Shown piece after piece: positions 43,232-51,674 of a stretch of 64,000 nucleotides of DNA (position 1 is its first letter; the number at the start of each line of letters is the position of its first letter). Position numbers and translations under genes: made by a program. The notes under the pieces are model-generated. The model did no database searches and was not told the origin of the DNA. It was given only the letters and a program-made list of their open reading frames with translations. The stretch comes from Actinomycetes bacterium. Its GTDB lineage: Bacteria > Actinomycetota > Acidimicrobiia > Acidimicrobiales > RAAP-2. Location of the stretch: contig JAJXZW010000007.1 in assembly GCA_021779855.1 (NCBI GenBank), positions 38,782 to 102,781 on the forward strand. Reading direction: 5' to 3'.

Positions 43232-43405
43232 TCAGTCGCACTCGGGGTGGGTGGTGAGCCGTTCGAGCTCCGCGCGGACCCCGGCGACCTCGCGCTCGAG
43301 GCCCTCGAGGTGCTGTACGAGCGCCTCGACGTGCGACGGCGGCGGGATCGGTCGCCCCGCGCCCCCGCGGTGACGACGGGGCCGGCGCGCACACCAGCAG
43401 CCCAT
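43232..43405 (-). CDS. Small Cys-rich coiled-coil protein (57 aa)
   Basis: The 57-residue ORF begins MGCWCARRPRRHRGG and ends in a leucine-heptad helix (VEALVQHLEGLEREVAGVR) with a terminal ECD. A very strong GGAGG four nt before the ATG at 43405 supports translation; the track start 24 codons earlier lacks one. The N-terminal CxC and last Cys could bind metal or form a disulfide. It precedes the peroxiredoxin gene by 33 nt, suggesting a redox partner. Family not recognised. Confidence 0.6.
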   Translation of the reverse strand: MGCWCARRPRRHRGGAGRPIPPPSHVEALVQHLEGLEREVAGVRAELERLTTHPECD

Positions 43406-43491
43406 CGCACCTCCTTCGCCCACCCGTGCCCAGGACGCTAGGAGCGCCCCCGTCGGGGGGGTAGGGGAGAAGGTCACCGCACCGCCGGAGC

Positions 43492-44007
43492 TCAGGCGAG
43501 CACGCCCTCCAGGAGCTCGCGCACCGCGGCCACGACCTCGTCGTCACTCTCGGCGAGGGCGAAGAGGTCGCTCAGCCACGCGCCGGCGAGTTCGCCGCGC
43601 ACCCGCCGGGCCGACCCGTCGGGGAGCGTGAGGAGGGGCGCGAGCAGCCCGTGGGCGGCGACGGCGGCGAAGGGCTCGGGGTCCCATCCCCCGGCCGCGA
43701 CGGTGGCGCGGATCTCCTCGGGCGTGAGGGGCGAGTCCACCCACGCGGGGAGCCAAGCGACGACCTCGTCGGGTCGCGTGCCGCCCACGAGGTAGCCCAG
43801 TCGCTCGGAGTCCTCGGTCAGGATCGCGAGCACCTCGGCGAGACGGCCACCCCACCCACGCTCGGCGGCGAGGCGTGCGCCGACCCGGGCGGGGAGCGCG
43901 CCGGTGGGGCCGGCGCAGGAGGCCAGCGCCGCCGCAACCTCGTCCAGGGTCGGCTCGCGGCCTCCGTCGCCGGGCGGATCGATCGGACTCTTCCGCTCAC
44001 CTCGCAC
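43492..44007 (-). CDS. Hypothetical acidic protein (171 aa)
   Basis: I do not recognise this protein. It is acidic and mostly helical, rich in Ala, Leu, Glu and Val, with no membrane segment or catalytic motif; EVLAILTEDSERLGYLVGGT and LTPEEIRATVAAGGWDPEPF are its most structured stretches. GTG 44007 is the track start; there is no strong ribosome site. Codon bias supports coding. It lies between the peroxiredoxin operon and the phosphate permease on the same strand. Confidence 0.6.
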   Translation of the reverse strand: MRGERKSPIDPPGDGGREPTLDEVAAALASCAGPTGALPARVGARLAAERGWGGRLAEVLAILTEDSERLGYLVGGTRPDEVVAWLPAWVDSPLTPEEIRATVAAGGWDPEPFAAVAAHGLLAPLLTLPDGSARRVRGELAGAWLSDLFALAESDDEVVAAVRELLEGVLA

Positions 44008-44059
44008 CCCTCGAGTCTCGGCCGGCGACGGGGCGCCCCCTAGGGCCGATGGTCCCGGC

Positions 44060-45043
44060 CTAGGGTGCCGCGACGGCGTGGACGCCGAGGCCGACGGCGA
44101 GGCGGGTCAGCGCGTAGGCCAGCGCGACGGCGACGCCCGGTCCGACGACCCACCCGCGGACGATGGCCGCGAGCGCCGAGGAGCGCACCGTCGCGCGCCC
44201 CCGCGCGAGTCCTGCGCCGGCCATCGCGCCCACCAGGGCCTGGTTCATCGAGGTGAAGTAGCCGTTCGCGACCGCGACCAGCACGACGAGCGCCTGGACC
44301 AGCTGGGCGGCGGTGGCCATCGGACGATCGACCTCCACGACCTCGAAGGCGATGCGCGCTAGCAGGGGCCGTCCCCAGGTGAGGACCCCGGCGGCGAGAC
44401 CCAGGCCCCCGAGCGTCCCGGCGCCGAGCGGCCCGAGGACGTGGGTGCCCACGAGCGAGCCGGTGGCGTTGGCGACGTCGTTCGCGCCCATGGTGAACGA
44501 CGCCAGGGCGCCCACGGCGACGAGCCCGGGACCGAGCGCACGCGCCGTCCGTGGCGCGCCCTCTCCGGGGGCCCGACCGACTCCCGGGACGTGGTCGGCG
44601 AGGCGCGTGAGGGCGAAGCCCAGGCCCGCCGCCACGACCGGTGCCAGGACCCACAGGACGGCGAGTGTCGCGACGTGGGCCCACCGGACCGGCACCCCGG
44701 CGGCCTCCCCAGCGCCGACGACGCTGAAGACGAGGATCTGGATGGTCGAGGTCGGGAGCCGCCGCCCGGTGAAGAGGCTGGTGAGGCCGAAGGCGACCGC
44801 GAGCACGACGACCTCGCCCGTGACGCTGAGCCCCCGGCCCACGAGGAGGTCCTCGCCGACGGTGCGCTCGACCCCGTGCGAGGCGAGGGCCGCGCCGAGG
44901 AGGGCGAGCGGCGCCATGATGAGGAGGGCGCGCCGGGCCGAGACGGCGCCGAGCGCGTGGGGCATGCCCATGCAGGCTCCGGTGTAGTGGGCACCCATCG
45001 AGAAGGCGAAGCCCACCGCGACGGCGACGAGCAGGACCGTCAC
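44060..45043 (-). CDS. PiT-family inorganic phosphate permease
   Basis: A 327-residue membrane protein with about ten helices in two homologous halves. The C-terminal half keeps the PiT signature FTMGANDVANATGSLVGTHV. The N-terminal repeat is altered to FSMGAHYTGACMGMPHALGA where GANDxxNAxG is expected, so cation coupling may differ. It probably imports phosphate (or sulfate, as in CysP relatives). GTG 45043 overlaps the stop of a 12-codon mini-ORF. The longer 401-aa ORF start has no support. Confidence 0.82.
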   Translation of the reverse strand: MTVLLVAVAVGFAFSMGAHYTGACMGMPHALGAVSARRALLIMAPLALLGAALASHGVERTVGEDLLVGRGLSVTGEVVVLAVAFGLTSLFTGRRLPTSTIQILVFSVVGAGEAAGVPVRWAHVATLAVLWVLAPVVAAGLGFALTRLADHVPGVGRAPGEGAPRTARALGPGLVAVGALASFTMGANDVANATGSLVGTHVLGPLGAGTLGGLGLAAGVLTWGRPLLARIAFEVVEVDRPMATAAQLVQALVVLVAVANGYFTSMNQALVGAMAGAGLARGRATVRSSALAAIVRGWVVGPGVAVALAYALTRLAVGLGVHAVAAP

Positions 45044-45078
45044 CGGCGCACGGCGAGGGATCCCCGGATGCTCGCCAC
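45040..45078 (-). other. Possible leaderless 12-codon upstream ORF of the PiT gene
   Basis: GTG 45078 lies 6 nt after a TAGGGT box (45085-45090, minus strand), the same arrangement as other leaderless genes here. It would encode VASIRGSLAVRR and end in a TGA that overlaps the PiT GTG (GTGA). It may deliver ribosomes to the PiT start or act as a control peptide. Confidence 0.4.
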
Positions 45079-45135
45079 GAGGGAACCCTAGCGAGGGGCT
45101 GGCCGGCGGGGGCGGCCGACGGCTCAGGGGGTCGG

Positions 45136-45837
45136 TTAGACCGTCGCCCCGCCGGCTCGTGGGTCCCGGACGGCGGGGCGTAGCCACACCAGCGACTCGG
45201 TGTCCCCGAGGAGCTCGAGCCGACGCGCCAGGACCGGGTTGTCGTGGGCCTGGCTGGCGTGGCACGCGATGGCCCGGCGCTGGACGGCGCGGTCGACGTC
45301 GAGGCGCAGGTCCACGCCGCCGGCGTCGCGTCCGACGAAGCCGGCGGAGAACTCGGCGTTGAGCTCGTCGGCCACGTCGCGCGGCAGGCTCCAGGCGATC
45401 ACCGGCGTGTGGGGCGCGCCCTCGAGCGCGGCCTGGGTCGCGCGCACGTGGTCGGGGTGGCCGGTGATGCCGCCCTCGTCGAAGACGACGAGCAGGTCGG
45501 CGCCGACCTCGCCCGCCGCCCCGGCCACGTCGGCCGCGAGGCGCTCCAGCGGGACCTCCGCGAGGCCCCCGTCGGGGTAGTCGAGCAGGGCGACCCGGCC
45601 GACGCCCAGGACCGCCGCCGCCGCGGTGAGCTCCGCGCGGCGGACCTCGCCGAGGGGACGGTCGGATCGGCCGAGCGTCGAGGCCTCACCGTGGGTGAAG
45701 CACAGCATCGACACGGTCGCGCCGGCGTCGGCGAAGCGCGTGAGGACGGCCCCGAGGCCGAAGCTCTCGTCGTCGGGGTGGGCGCAGACCGCCAGGACCG
45801 ACGTCGTGGCGGGCCCGACGGCGGCCGACGCGCTCAC
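45136..45837 (-). CDS. PIG-L/LmbE-family deacetylase
   Basis: A 233-residue zinc hydrolase: VCAHPDDESFGLGAVLTRFA holds the metal-binding H-P-D-D, and GITGHPDHVRATQAAL the second site. The family includes MshB and Mca of mycothiol metabolism and other GlcNAc deacetylases. As the third gene of an operon with thioredoxin and DUF302, a thiol-conjugate or mycothiol role is plausible. GTG 45837 lies 2 nt after the DUF302 stop, implying coupling. Confidence 0.88.
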   Translation of the reverse strand: MSASAAVGPATTSVLAVCAHPDDESFGLGAVLTRFADAGATVSMLCFTHGEASTLGRSDRPLGEVRRAELTAAAAVLGVGRVALLDYPDGGLAEVPLERLAADVAGAAGEVGADLLVVFDEGGITGHPDHVRATQAALEGAPHTPVIAWSLPRDVADELNAEFSAGFVGRDAGGVDLRLDVDRAVQRRAIACHASQAHDNPVLARRLELLGDTESLVWLRPAVRDPRAGGATV

Positions 45838-45839
45838 GC

Positions 45840-46238
45840 TCAGGCGCCCAGTCGCTCCGCGACCCGCGCCAGCGCGGCGGCGACCTCGTCGGCGAGCGCG
45901 AGGTCCGCGGACGTGCGGGCGGGGTCCGCGAGGGCGAACATCGCGCGCGGGTCGGCTACGGCGACGTGGGTTCTCCCCTCGCCGACGTCCTCGAGCACGA
46001 CGTTGCAGGGCAGCACGAGGGCGAGTGACGGGTCCGCGGTGAGGCCTCGGTGGGCGAAGACGGGGTTACAGGCGCCGAGGATCTTGAGGGCCGGGCGCTC
46101 GACGTCGAGCTTGGCCTTGAAGGTGGCGGCGACGTCGATTTCGCTCAGCACGCCGAAGCCCTCCGACGAGAGCGCTCGGCGTACCTCGGCCTCGGCCTCG
46201 GTGAGGGGGAGCGACAGGGTCGTCTCGATGGCGTTCAC
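45840..46238 (-). CDS. DUF302 family protein
   Basis: A 132-residue protein with the DUF302 pattern: EAEVRRALSSEGFGVLSEID, ATFKAKLDVE, LKILGACNPVFAHRGL, and LALVLPCNVVLED. Two conserved cysteines (GACNP and LPCNV) are typical. DUF302 proteins often accompany sulfur or thiol genes; biochemical role unknown. GTG start with GAGGT about 8 nt upstream. Middle gene of the thioredoxin operon. Confidence 0.88.
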   Translation of the reverse strand: MNAIETTLSLPLTEAEAEVRRALSSEGFGVLSEIDVAATFKAKLDVERPALKILGACNPVFAHRGLTADPSLALVLPCNVVLEDVGEGRTHVAVADPRAMFALADPARTSADLALADEVAAALARVAERLGA

Positions 46239-46250
46239 GGGTCGTCGACC

Positions 46251-46622
46251 TCAGGCCTGGGCGGGGGCCTGCTCGGCGATGGACTTCCTCACCTCGTCCA
46301 TGTCGAGTGCCTTCACCTTGCCGATGATCTCCTCCAGGGCGGCCGAGGGCAGGGCGCCGGGCTGGGCGTAGAGAAGGATCTGGTCGCGGAACGCCATGAG
46401 GGTCGGGATCGACATGATGCCGAAGGCGGCGGCCAGTTCCTGCTCGGCCTCGGTGTCGACCTTGGCGAAGACGACGTCGTCGTGGACCTCGGAGGCGGCC
46501 TCGTAGACGGGGGTGAACATCCGGCACGGCGCGCACCAGCTGGCCCAGAAGTCGATCAGGACGATGTCGTTGTTGGCGACGGTGGACTCGAAGCTCTCTC
46601 GGGTCAGTTGGACGGTGGCCAC
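46251..46622 (-). CDS. Thioredoxin
   Basis: A 123-residue thioredoxin with active site DFWASWCAPCRMF (WCAPC in place of WCGPC), cis-Pro in IMSIPTLMAF and normal length. It reduces protein disulfides in the cytoplasm. GTG 46622 is preceded by GAGGAG. The first gene of trx-DUF302-PIG-L, whose promoter has a perfect TATAAT overlapped by a CsoR-like palindrome, so it is probably induced by copper or sulfur species. Confidence 0.93.
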   Translation of the reverse strand: MATVQLTRESFESTVANNDIVLIDFWASWCAPCRMFTPVYEAASEVHDDVVFAKVDTEAEQELAAAFGIMSIPTLMAFRDQILLYAQPGALPSAALEEIIGKVKALDMDEVRKSIAEQAPAQA

Positions 46623-46655
46623 GGTGTCTCCTCGGTGGTCGGGCTACGGACCATC

Positions 46656-46675
46656 ATTATACCCCCTGGGGTATA
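46656..46675 (-). promoter_or_regulatory. Promoter with CsoR/CstR-like palindrome
   Basis: TATACCCC-CT-GGGGTATA (46658-46675) is a perfect 8+8 palindrome with the G-tract layout of CsoR/CstR operators. On the minus strand it overlaps a consensus -10 TATAAT (46661 to 46656). A bound repressor would block the thioredoxin operon. No csoR gene is in the window. Confidence 0.75.
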
Positions 46676-46693
46676 GTTCGTGACGCCGTCGGC

Positions 46694-48235
46694 CTACCGG
46701 TCCTGCTCGGTCCGCTCGGTGGACCGGACCCGACTCAGCGAGAAGAGGGCGGCCAGGGCCATCAGACCCATCGAGGCGTAGAAGGCGTTGTGGAGACCGG
46801 AGGTGAACGCGGCGGCCAGCCCGCGGGTGAGGCTCGTCGAGCCGACGAAGATGGCGAAAGCCAGGCGGCGGGTGATGCTGTGCGAGGCGATCAGCATCGC
46901 CAGGGAGAACGAGAAGACCATACCGATGTTGGCGAAGGTCCGCAGCATCCCCGAGGAGATGCCGAACGCCTGGGGCGGCGAGGCCTTCATGACCGCCGAG
47001 TTGTTGGCCGGGAAGAAGGAGCTGGCGCCGAGCCCGTTGACGACACTGCCCACGACGACCACCCAGAGGCCGGTCGAGACCGATAGGTGGGCGTAGACGA
47101 ACAGGGCCACCACCTGGACGGCCAGGCCGGTCGTCGCGGGCACGACCGGCGAGACCCGGTCGGCCAGCCGCCCGGCCGCCGGGCCGATCGCCGCGCCGAC
47201 GAGGTAGCCCGGGATGAGCAGCAGCGACGCGTGGATCGGCGTGAGCGCCCTCGCCCCCTGGAGGTACATGATGACGAGGAAGAGGACCGCGTAGTTCGCC
47301 AGGCCCTGGAAGAACGAGGCCAGCAGCGACGGGGTCATCGCCGGCACCGCGAAGAGCGAGAGGGGGAGCATGGGTTCGGCCGCCCGCCGCTCGACGAGGA
47401 CGAACAGTCCGAGCATGACGACGCCGCCGACGAGGTAGCCCAGGATCGTCGCGTCCAGGGGATCGGTCGCGAGCTTGGTCACCGACCACAGAATCCCGTA
47501 GAGACCGAGACCGAGCGCCGCCATGCCCGCGAGGTCGAGGCGATGGCTCACCCGGGCCCCGTGCTCGCGCAGCAGCCGGAGGGCGAGGCCCACCCCGACC
47601 AGGCCGATCGGCACGTTGATCCAGAAGATCCAGCGCCACGACACGTAGGTCACGATCGCCCCGCCGAGGAGGATCCCCAGCACGGCGCCGGCGCTGAAGC
47701 CGACGCTGTTGTAGCCGTAGGCCCGGCCGCGCTGCTCCTTGGGGAAGAGCTCGGCGATGATCGCGCCGCTGTTGGCCGTCACCAGTGCGCCCCCCACTCC
47801 CTGGAGGAGACGGAAGGCGACGATCGAGGCCTCGTTCCAGGCCAGCGCGCACAGGGCCGAGCCCACGATGAAGACGACGAAGCCGGCCTCGTACATGCGC
47901 ACCCGTCCGAACATGTCGCCGAGGCGCCCGACCTGGGTGGCGAGGAGCGTGATGACGAGGAGGTAGCCGATCACCACCCATATGACCGAGTCGAGGGCCA
48001 CGTGCAGGCTGCGCTCGATCTCGGGCAGGGCGAGCACGACGATGGTCGTGTCGACCGCGGTAATCATGACCCCGACCATCACTACGACGATCGCCCACGC
48101 GCTCGAGGAGTGGGTCCCCCGAGGCGTCGGCGGGTCGACGTTCGGGGGAGTGGGGGTCGGGTCGGGCACTACCCGGCACCCTAGGTCGTCGCGGCCTAAG
48201 GACCGCGCCACGGACCACCGCGGTGGGATCGTCAC
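46694..48235 (-). CDS. MFS multidrug exporter, DHA2 (EmrB/QacA) family
   Basis: A 513-residue protein with fourteen predicted helices. Motif A appears as GRLGDMFGRVRMY, and the antiporter motif C region as VGFSAGAVLGILLGGAIVT; AVDTTIVVLALPEIERSL in helix 1 is typical of DHA2 (D1 motif). It exports drugs by proton antiport. GTG 48235 overlaps the YihY stop (GTGA), which favours it over GTG 48169. Second gene of a two-gene operon. Confidence 0.9.
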   Translation of the reverse strand: MTIPPRWSVARSLGRDDLGCRVVPDPTPTPPNVDPPTPRGTHSSSAWAIVVVMVGVMITAVDTTIVVLALPEIERSLHVALDSVIWVVIGYLLVITLLATQVGRLGDMFGRVRMYEAGFVVFIVGSALCALAWNEASIVAFRLLQGVGGALVTANSGAIIAELFPKEQRGRAYGYNSVGFSAGAVLGILLGGAIVTYVSWRWIFWINVPIGLVGVGLALRLLREHGARVSHRLDLAGMAALGLGLYGILWSVTKLATDPLDATILGYLVGGVVMLGLFVLVERRAAEPMLPLSLFAVPAMTPSLLASFFQGLANYAVLFLVIMYLQGARALTPIHASLLLIPGYLVGAAIGPAAGRLADRVSPVVPATTGLAVQVVALFVYAHLSVSTGLWVVVVGSVVNGLGASSFFPANNSAVMKASPPQAFGISSGMLRTFANIGMVFSFSLAMLIASHSITRRLAFAIFVGSTSLTRGLAAAFTSGLHNAFYASMGLMALAALFSLSRVRSTERTEQDR

Positions 48236-49140
48236 GACGGGCGGTCGCGAGCGCGCCGGGCCGATCGCTCATCGGCCGCGGTGTCCACTCCGCGCAGGCT
48301 CCGGGGCCAGAGGCCCTCGGCGCGCACGACGTTGGCCTGGGCGCTGTAGACGAGCAGCCGTGCGCCGAGGTAGACCCAGGCGAGCAGTCCGACGACGGCG
48401 GCGAAGGGACCGTAGTAGCGCGAGGCGTGCGCGACGACGTGTCCGACGTAGAGCGTCCCGACGCTTTGCAGCGCCGTCCAGGCGACGGCCCCGACGACCA
48501 CGCCGGGCCAGGCGACGGCGACACCGAGGCGCCGGTTGGTCAGGAGCTCGAAGGCGAGGAAGAAGAGCAGGGCGTTGACGGCGAGGGCGCCCGCGACGGC
48601 CACCACCCCCGAGGCGAGGGGCGAGAGGGCGTGGGCGAGGGGCAGGCCGGCCAGGGCGGTCGAGACAACGGTGAGCAGGCCGAGTGCGGCGAGCATCGCG
48701 AGCCCCCGCACGCTCGAGCGCAGGAGGTTGGGCCGCTCGGCGCGGGGCAGGTCCCAGAGCGCGTTCATCGCCCGCTCCAGGGCCCGGGTCACGCCGAGCC
48801 CCGCCCAGAGCGCCCACAGGGCCCCGAGGCCCAGGGCGACCCCGCTACCGTTGACCGAGGTGTCGAGGACGCCCGAGAAGGTGGGGAAGTTGCGCACGGC
48901 GCTCGCCAGCACCCGCGCGCGCAACCCAGGGTCGCCGTGGAGGACGAAGCCCACGACCGAGGCGAACACCAGCAGGAGTGGCAGGGCGGATAGGAAGCCG
49001 TAGTAGGCGACGAGGGCCGCCAGGTCGCCTCCACCGTCCTCGGACGTCTTGCGCACGACCGCCACCACGAAGGCGAGGGCGGGCGTGCGGCGCTGGAGGC
49101 GGTCGAGGGGGTCGAGCAGGCGGGCGAGGCGGTCGGCCAC
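48232..49140 (-). CDS. YihY/BrkB-family membrane protein
   Basis: A 302-residue inner-membrane protein with six helices: DLAALVAYYGFLSALPLLLV is the family N-terminus, and YYGPFAAVVGLLAWVYLGARLLVYSAQANV the C-terminal signature (two adjacent segments). Function is unsettled; it is not an RNase. It ends in a basic cytoplasmic tail and overlaps the exporter gene by 4 nt. Confidence 0.88.
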   Translation of the reverse strand: MADRLARLLDPLDRLQRRTPALAFVVAVVRKTSEDGGGDLAALVAYYGFLSALPLLLVFASVVGFVLHGDPGLRARVLASAVRNFPTFSGVLDTSVNGSGVALGLGALWALWAGLGVTRALERAMNALWDLPRAERPNLLRSSVRGLAMLAALGLLTVVSTALAGLPLAHALSPLASGVVAVAGALAVNALLFFLAFELLTNRRLGVAVAWPGVVVGAVAWTALQSVGTLYVGHVVAHASRYYGPFAAVVGLLAWVYLGARLLVYSAQANVVRAEGLWPRSLRGVDTAADERSARRARDRPS

Positions 49141-49561
49141 CCGTCCAGCGTTACAGACGCGGAACCGCCGAGCGGCTCAGCCCCGCTCGAGCACCACCGG
49201 CGCGAGATTACCGGGCCCGAGCCCCTCGACGGCGCGCACGACCAGCTTGAGCGGCACGACGTAGCCACCCTCGTGCGGGAAGGGAGGTCGTGAACGCGGT
49301 CGTGCCCACGGTCCCGCACCGGGATGTACTCGGAGCCGTGGGTGAGGGAGGGGCGAGCGCGAGTCAGTTCGGCGCCCTCGGGCGCGACGGTGACGACGTG
49401 GGACGGCGAGGGGCCCCGCCAGTGCCGGATCGCCCTCGGGGGCGATCGTCGCGGCTGCAGGCTCGGTGAGGGACGCGACCCGTGGACGATGGCCACGAAT
49501 GGACCTACGTCCCTCGCCGGTCCGACGCGCCCGCGCCTACGGTCGAATCGAGGAGGTCGCC
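49141..49561. other. 420-bp stretch, possible decayed minus-strand ORF
   Basis: No intact gene. On the minus strand one frame reads VVTVAPEGAELTRARPSLTH then GSEYIPVRDRGHDRV, and a shifted frame continues GGYVVPLKLVVRAVEGLGPG to a stop near 49176. These look like coding remnants with a frameshift; I do not recognise the family. Confidence 0.4.
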
Positions 49562-49696
49562 ATGGCCAACAGCGCATCGCACTGGGTCCGGCGGTGGCGG
49601 CGCGTGCGGGGACGCACGCGCACGGTCTTGCAGTACCAGAGCCACCACAACCCGCATCGGCCCCACCGCTACTGGGATCGCCAGAAGGAGCGCTGA
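49562..49696 (+). CDS. Small basic, His/Arg-rich protein (44 aa)
   Basis: The 44-residue ORF (MANSASHWVRRWRRVRGRTR, ending QSHHNPHRPHRYWDRQKER) has a strong AGGAGG 5 nt before its ATG. It has six His and twelve Arg and could bind nucleic acid or metal. The track start 32 codons earlier lacks a ribosome site. No family recognised; it could be a leader ORF of the ABC exporter operon 27 nt downstream. Confidence 0.5.
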   Translation: MANSASHWVRRWRRVRGRTRTVLQYQSHHNPHRPHRYWDRQKER

Positions 49697-49723
49697 GCGA
49701 TTTCCGGCTCACCCGTCCCCGAC

Positions 49724-50719
49724 GTGACGGGACCCGCCCCGGGGGTCACGGTGGCCCCCGCTACCCCCACGACCCGCGCGGTGGCACCCGAGGCGACGAG
49801 CGTCCCCGACGGGTCCGTCGCACGGGGCGATCCGCCGATCTCCCTCACGGGCGTCACCAAGGTCTACCGGGGTGGCGGCGGCGTGCGGGACCTCTCACTC
49901 GAGGTGGGCTGGGGTGAGGTCTTCGGCTTCCTGGGACCGAACGGGGCGGGCAAGACCACGACGATCCGGCTGCTGCTCGACCTCATCCGGCCCCAGCGCG
50001 GCGCGGTGCGGCTCTTCGGGCTCGACGCGCGCCGCGACGCCGTGGCCATCCACCGGCGCCTCGGCTACCTGCCCGGCGAGTTCGCGCTCTACGAGCGACT
50101 AACGGCCCGTGAGACGCTCGCCCACTTCGCCCGCCTGCGCGGCGGGCCCGACGAAGCGACCGTGGAGCGCTGGGCGGCCGAGTTCGACCTCGAGCTCGAC
50201 CGGCCGGTGCGGGCGCTCTCGCGCGGGAACCGCCAGAAGGTCGGGCTCGTCTCGGCGCTGATGAACGAGCCCGACCTGCTCGTGCTCGACGAGCCGACGG
50301 TCGGGCTCGACCCCTTGGTGCAGCGCACGGTCCACCAACGGCTGCGCGGGGCTGCCGCGTCCGGCCGGACGGTCTTTCTGTCCTCGCACGTCCTGAGCGA
50401 GGCGGCCGAGGTCGCTGACCGGGTGGGGCTGATCAAGGAGGGCCGGCTCGTCGCGATTGAGCGGGTGGCCGAGTTCCGGGCCCGGCCCGTGCACGAAGTG
50501 GAGGTGCGCGCGGATCCGGCGGCCGCCCTCGACGCACTCGGGGACCTCAAGGACGTCACGGTGCGCGAGCGGATCGAGGGCGGGCTGCGCCTCGAGGTCG
50601 TCGGGAGCCTCAACCCGCTCGTCGCTGCGTTGGCCGCGCTCGACGTGGTCGACTTGTCGGTGCGCGAGCCGAGCCTCGAGGACGTGTTCCTCTCCTACTA
50701 TGACGGCTCCGCGCGCTAG
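49724..50719 (+). CDS. ABC-2 exporter ATP-binding protein
   Basis: A 331-residue ABC ATPase of the DrrA/CcmA class: Walker A GPNGAGKTTT, Q-loop-equivalent GYLPGEFALYERLT, signature RALSRGNRQKVG, Walker B LLVLDEPTVGLD, H-loop LSSHVLSEAAEV. It has a ~40-residue disordered N-terminus and a C-terminal helper domain. It energises the permease that follows, whose ATG lies 20 nt inside its 3' end. Substrate unknown; drug or lipid export is typical. Confidence 0.92.
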   Translation: MTGPAPGVTVAPATPTTRAVAPEATSVPDGSVARGDPPISLTGVTKVYRGGGGVRDLSLEVGWGEVFGFLGPNGAGKTTTIRLLLDLIRPQRGAVRLFGLDARRDAVAIHRRLGYLPGEFALYERLTARETLAHFARLRGGPDEATVERWAAEFDLELDRPVRALSRGNRQKVGLVSALMNEPDLLVLDEPTVGLDPLVQRTVHQRLRGAAASGRTVFLSSHVLSEAAEVADRVGLIKEGRLVAIERVAEFRARPVHEVEVRADPAAALDALGDLKDVTVRERIEGGLRLEVVGSLNPLVAALAALDVVDLSVREPSLEDVFLSYYDGSAR

Positions 50720-51527
50720 GGGGCGCCGGCCCTGGCCGCGCCGCGGGGTCTTCGCCCGCTCGCTGCGCGAGGAGCGTCGCGGCCTCGTCGGCTGGTCGGT
50801 GGGGATCGCGACGTACTGCGTGGTGGTGCTGTCGGTCTACCCCACGATCCATAACAACCCCTTCGCCAAGATCTTCCAGGCCTTCCCCGAGGTGCTCCGC
50901 AGGCTCTTCAACCTCCCGGACTTCATCACCGGCCCGGGGTATCTGGGCACCGAGGTCTTCTCGGTGATCGCCCCGATGCTCCTCGCTCTCTTCGCCATCT
51001 TGTGGGCGTCGGACCTCGCGGCGGGGGAGGAGGACCGCGGGACCGTCGACCTGCTGCTCGCCAACCCGGTGTCGCGTGGCCGCGTCGTGCTCGAGAAGTG
51101 GGCGGCCCTCGCGGTGGGCACCCTGTGGCTCGGCGCGGTCCTCGAGGCGACCCTGGGGCTGCTCGGCCCCGTGTTCTCGCTCTCGGTCGGCTGGGCCGGG
51201 CTCAGCGCGGCGGTGGTCGGCTCGACGGCCTTCGCCCTCGCCTTCGCCACCCTCGCGCTGGCCGTCGGCGCGTCGAGCGGGTCGCGGGGCCTCGCCCGCG
51301 GGGTCGCGACGGCCCTCGCCGTGGCGAGCTACCTGCTCTCGGCCCTCGCCCCGCTGGCGAGCGCCTTCGGGCGGGTGGCCTGGCTCTCGCTGTGGGACCA
51401 GGCGCTCGGCCACCAGCCCCTCACCACGGGACTGCGGCTGGGGAACCTCAGCGTGGTCGCGGTCGTGACCGTCGTGCTGCTGTCGGTCTCCCTGTGGGGT
51501 TACGACCGGCGCGACCTCGCCACGTAG
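50700..51527 (+). CDS. ABC-2 exporter permease
   Basis: A 275-residue membrane protein with six helices and a basic N-terminus. WASDLAAGEEDRGTVDLLLA followed by NPVSRGRVVLEKW is the ABC-2 family cytoplasmic loop. ATG 50700 overlaps the ATPase gene by 20 nt in another frame; the longer track ORF begins deep in that gene and is rejected. It forms the membrane channel of the exporter. Confidence 0.9.
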   Translation: MTAPRARGRRPWPRRGVFARSLREERRGLVGWSVGIATYCVVVLSVYPTIHNNPFAKIFQAFPEVLRRLFNLPDFITGPGYLGTEVFSVIAPMLLALFAILWASDLAAGEEDRGTVDLLLANPVSRGRVVLEKWAALAVGTLWLGAVLEATLGLLGPVFSLSVGWAGLSAAVVGSTAFALAFATLALAVGASSGSRGLARGVATALAVASYLLSALAPLASAFGRVAWLSLWDQALGHQPLTTGLRLGNLSVVAVVTVVLLSVSLWGYDRRDLAT

Positions 51528-51674
51528 TCGGCTCGCCCCGGGCGGGTCGAGGTGTCACCGGGGCGCTCCGGGGACCTTCCCGGGCCACACGGTGACCTTG
51601 GCCTCTAGGGGGCCGGGGGCCGGGGGCCTAGCGTCCTGGTCGCGGGGCCGGACGACGACGAGGAGGAGGTTCGC

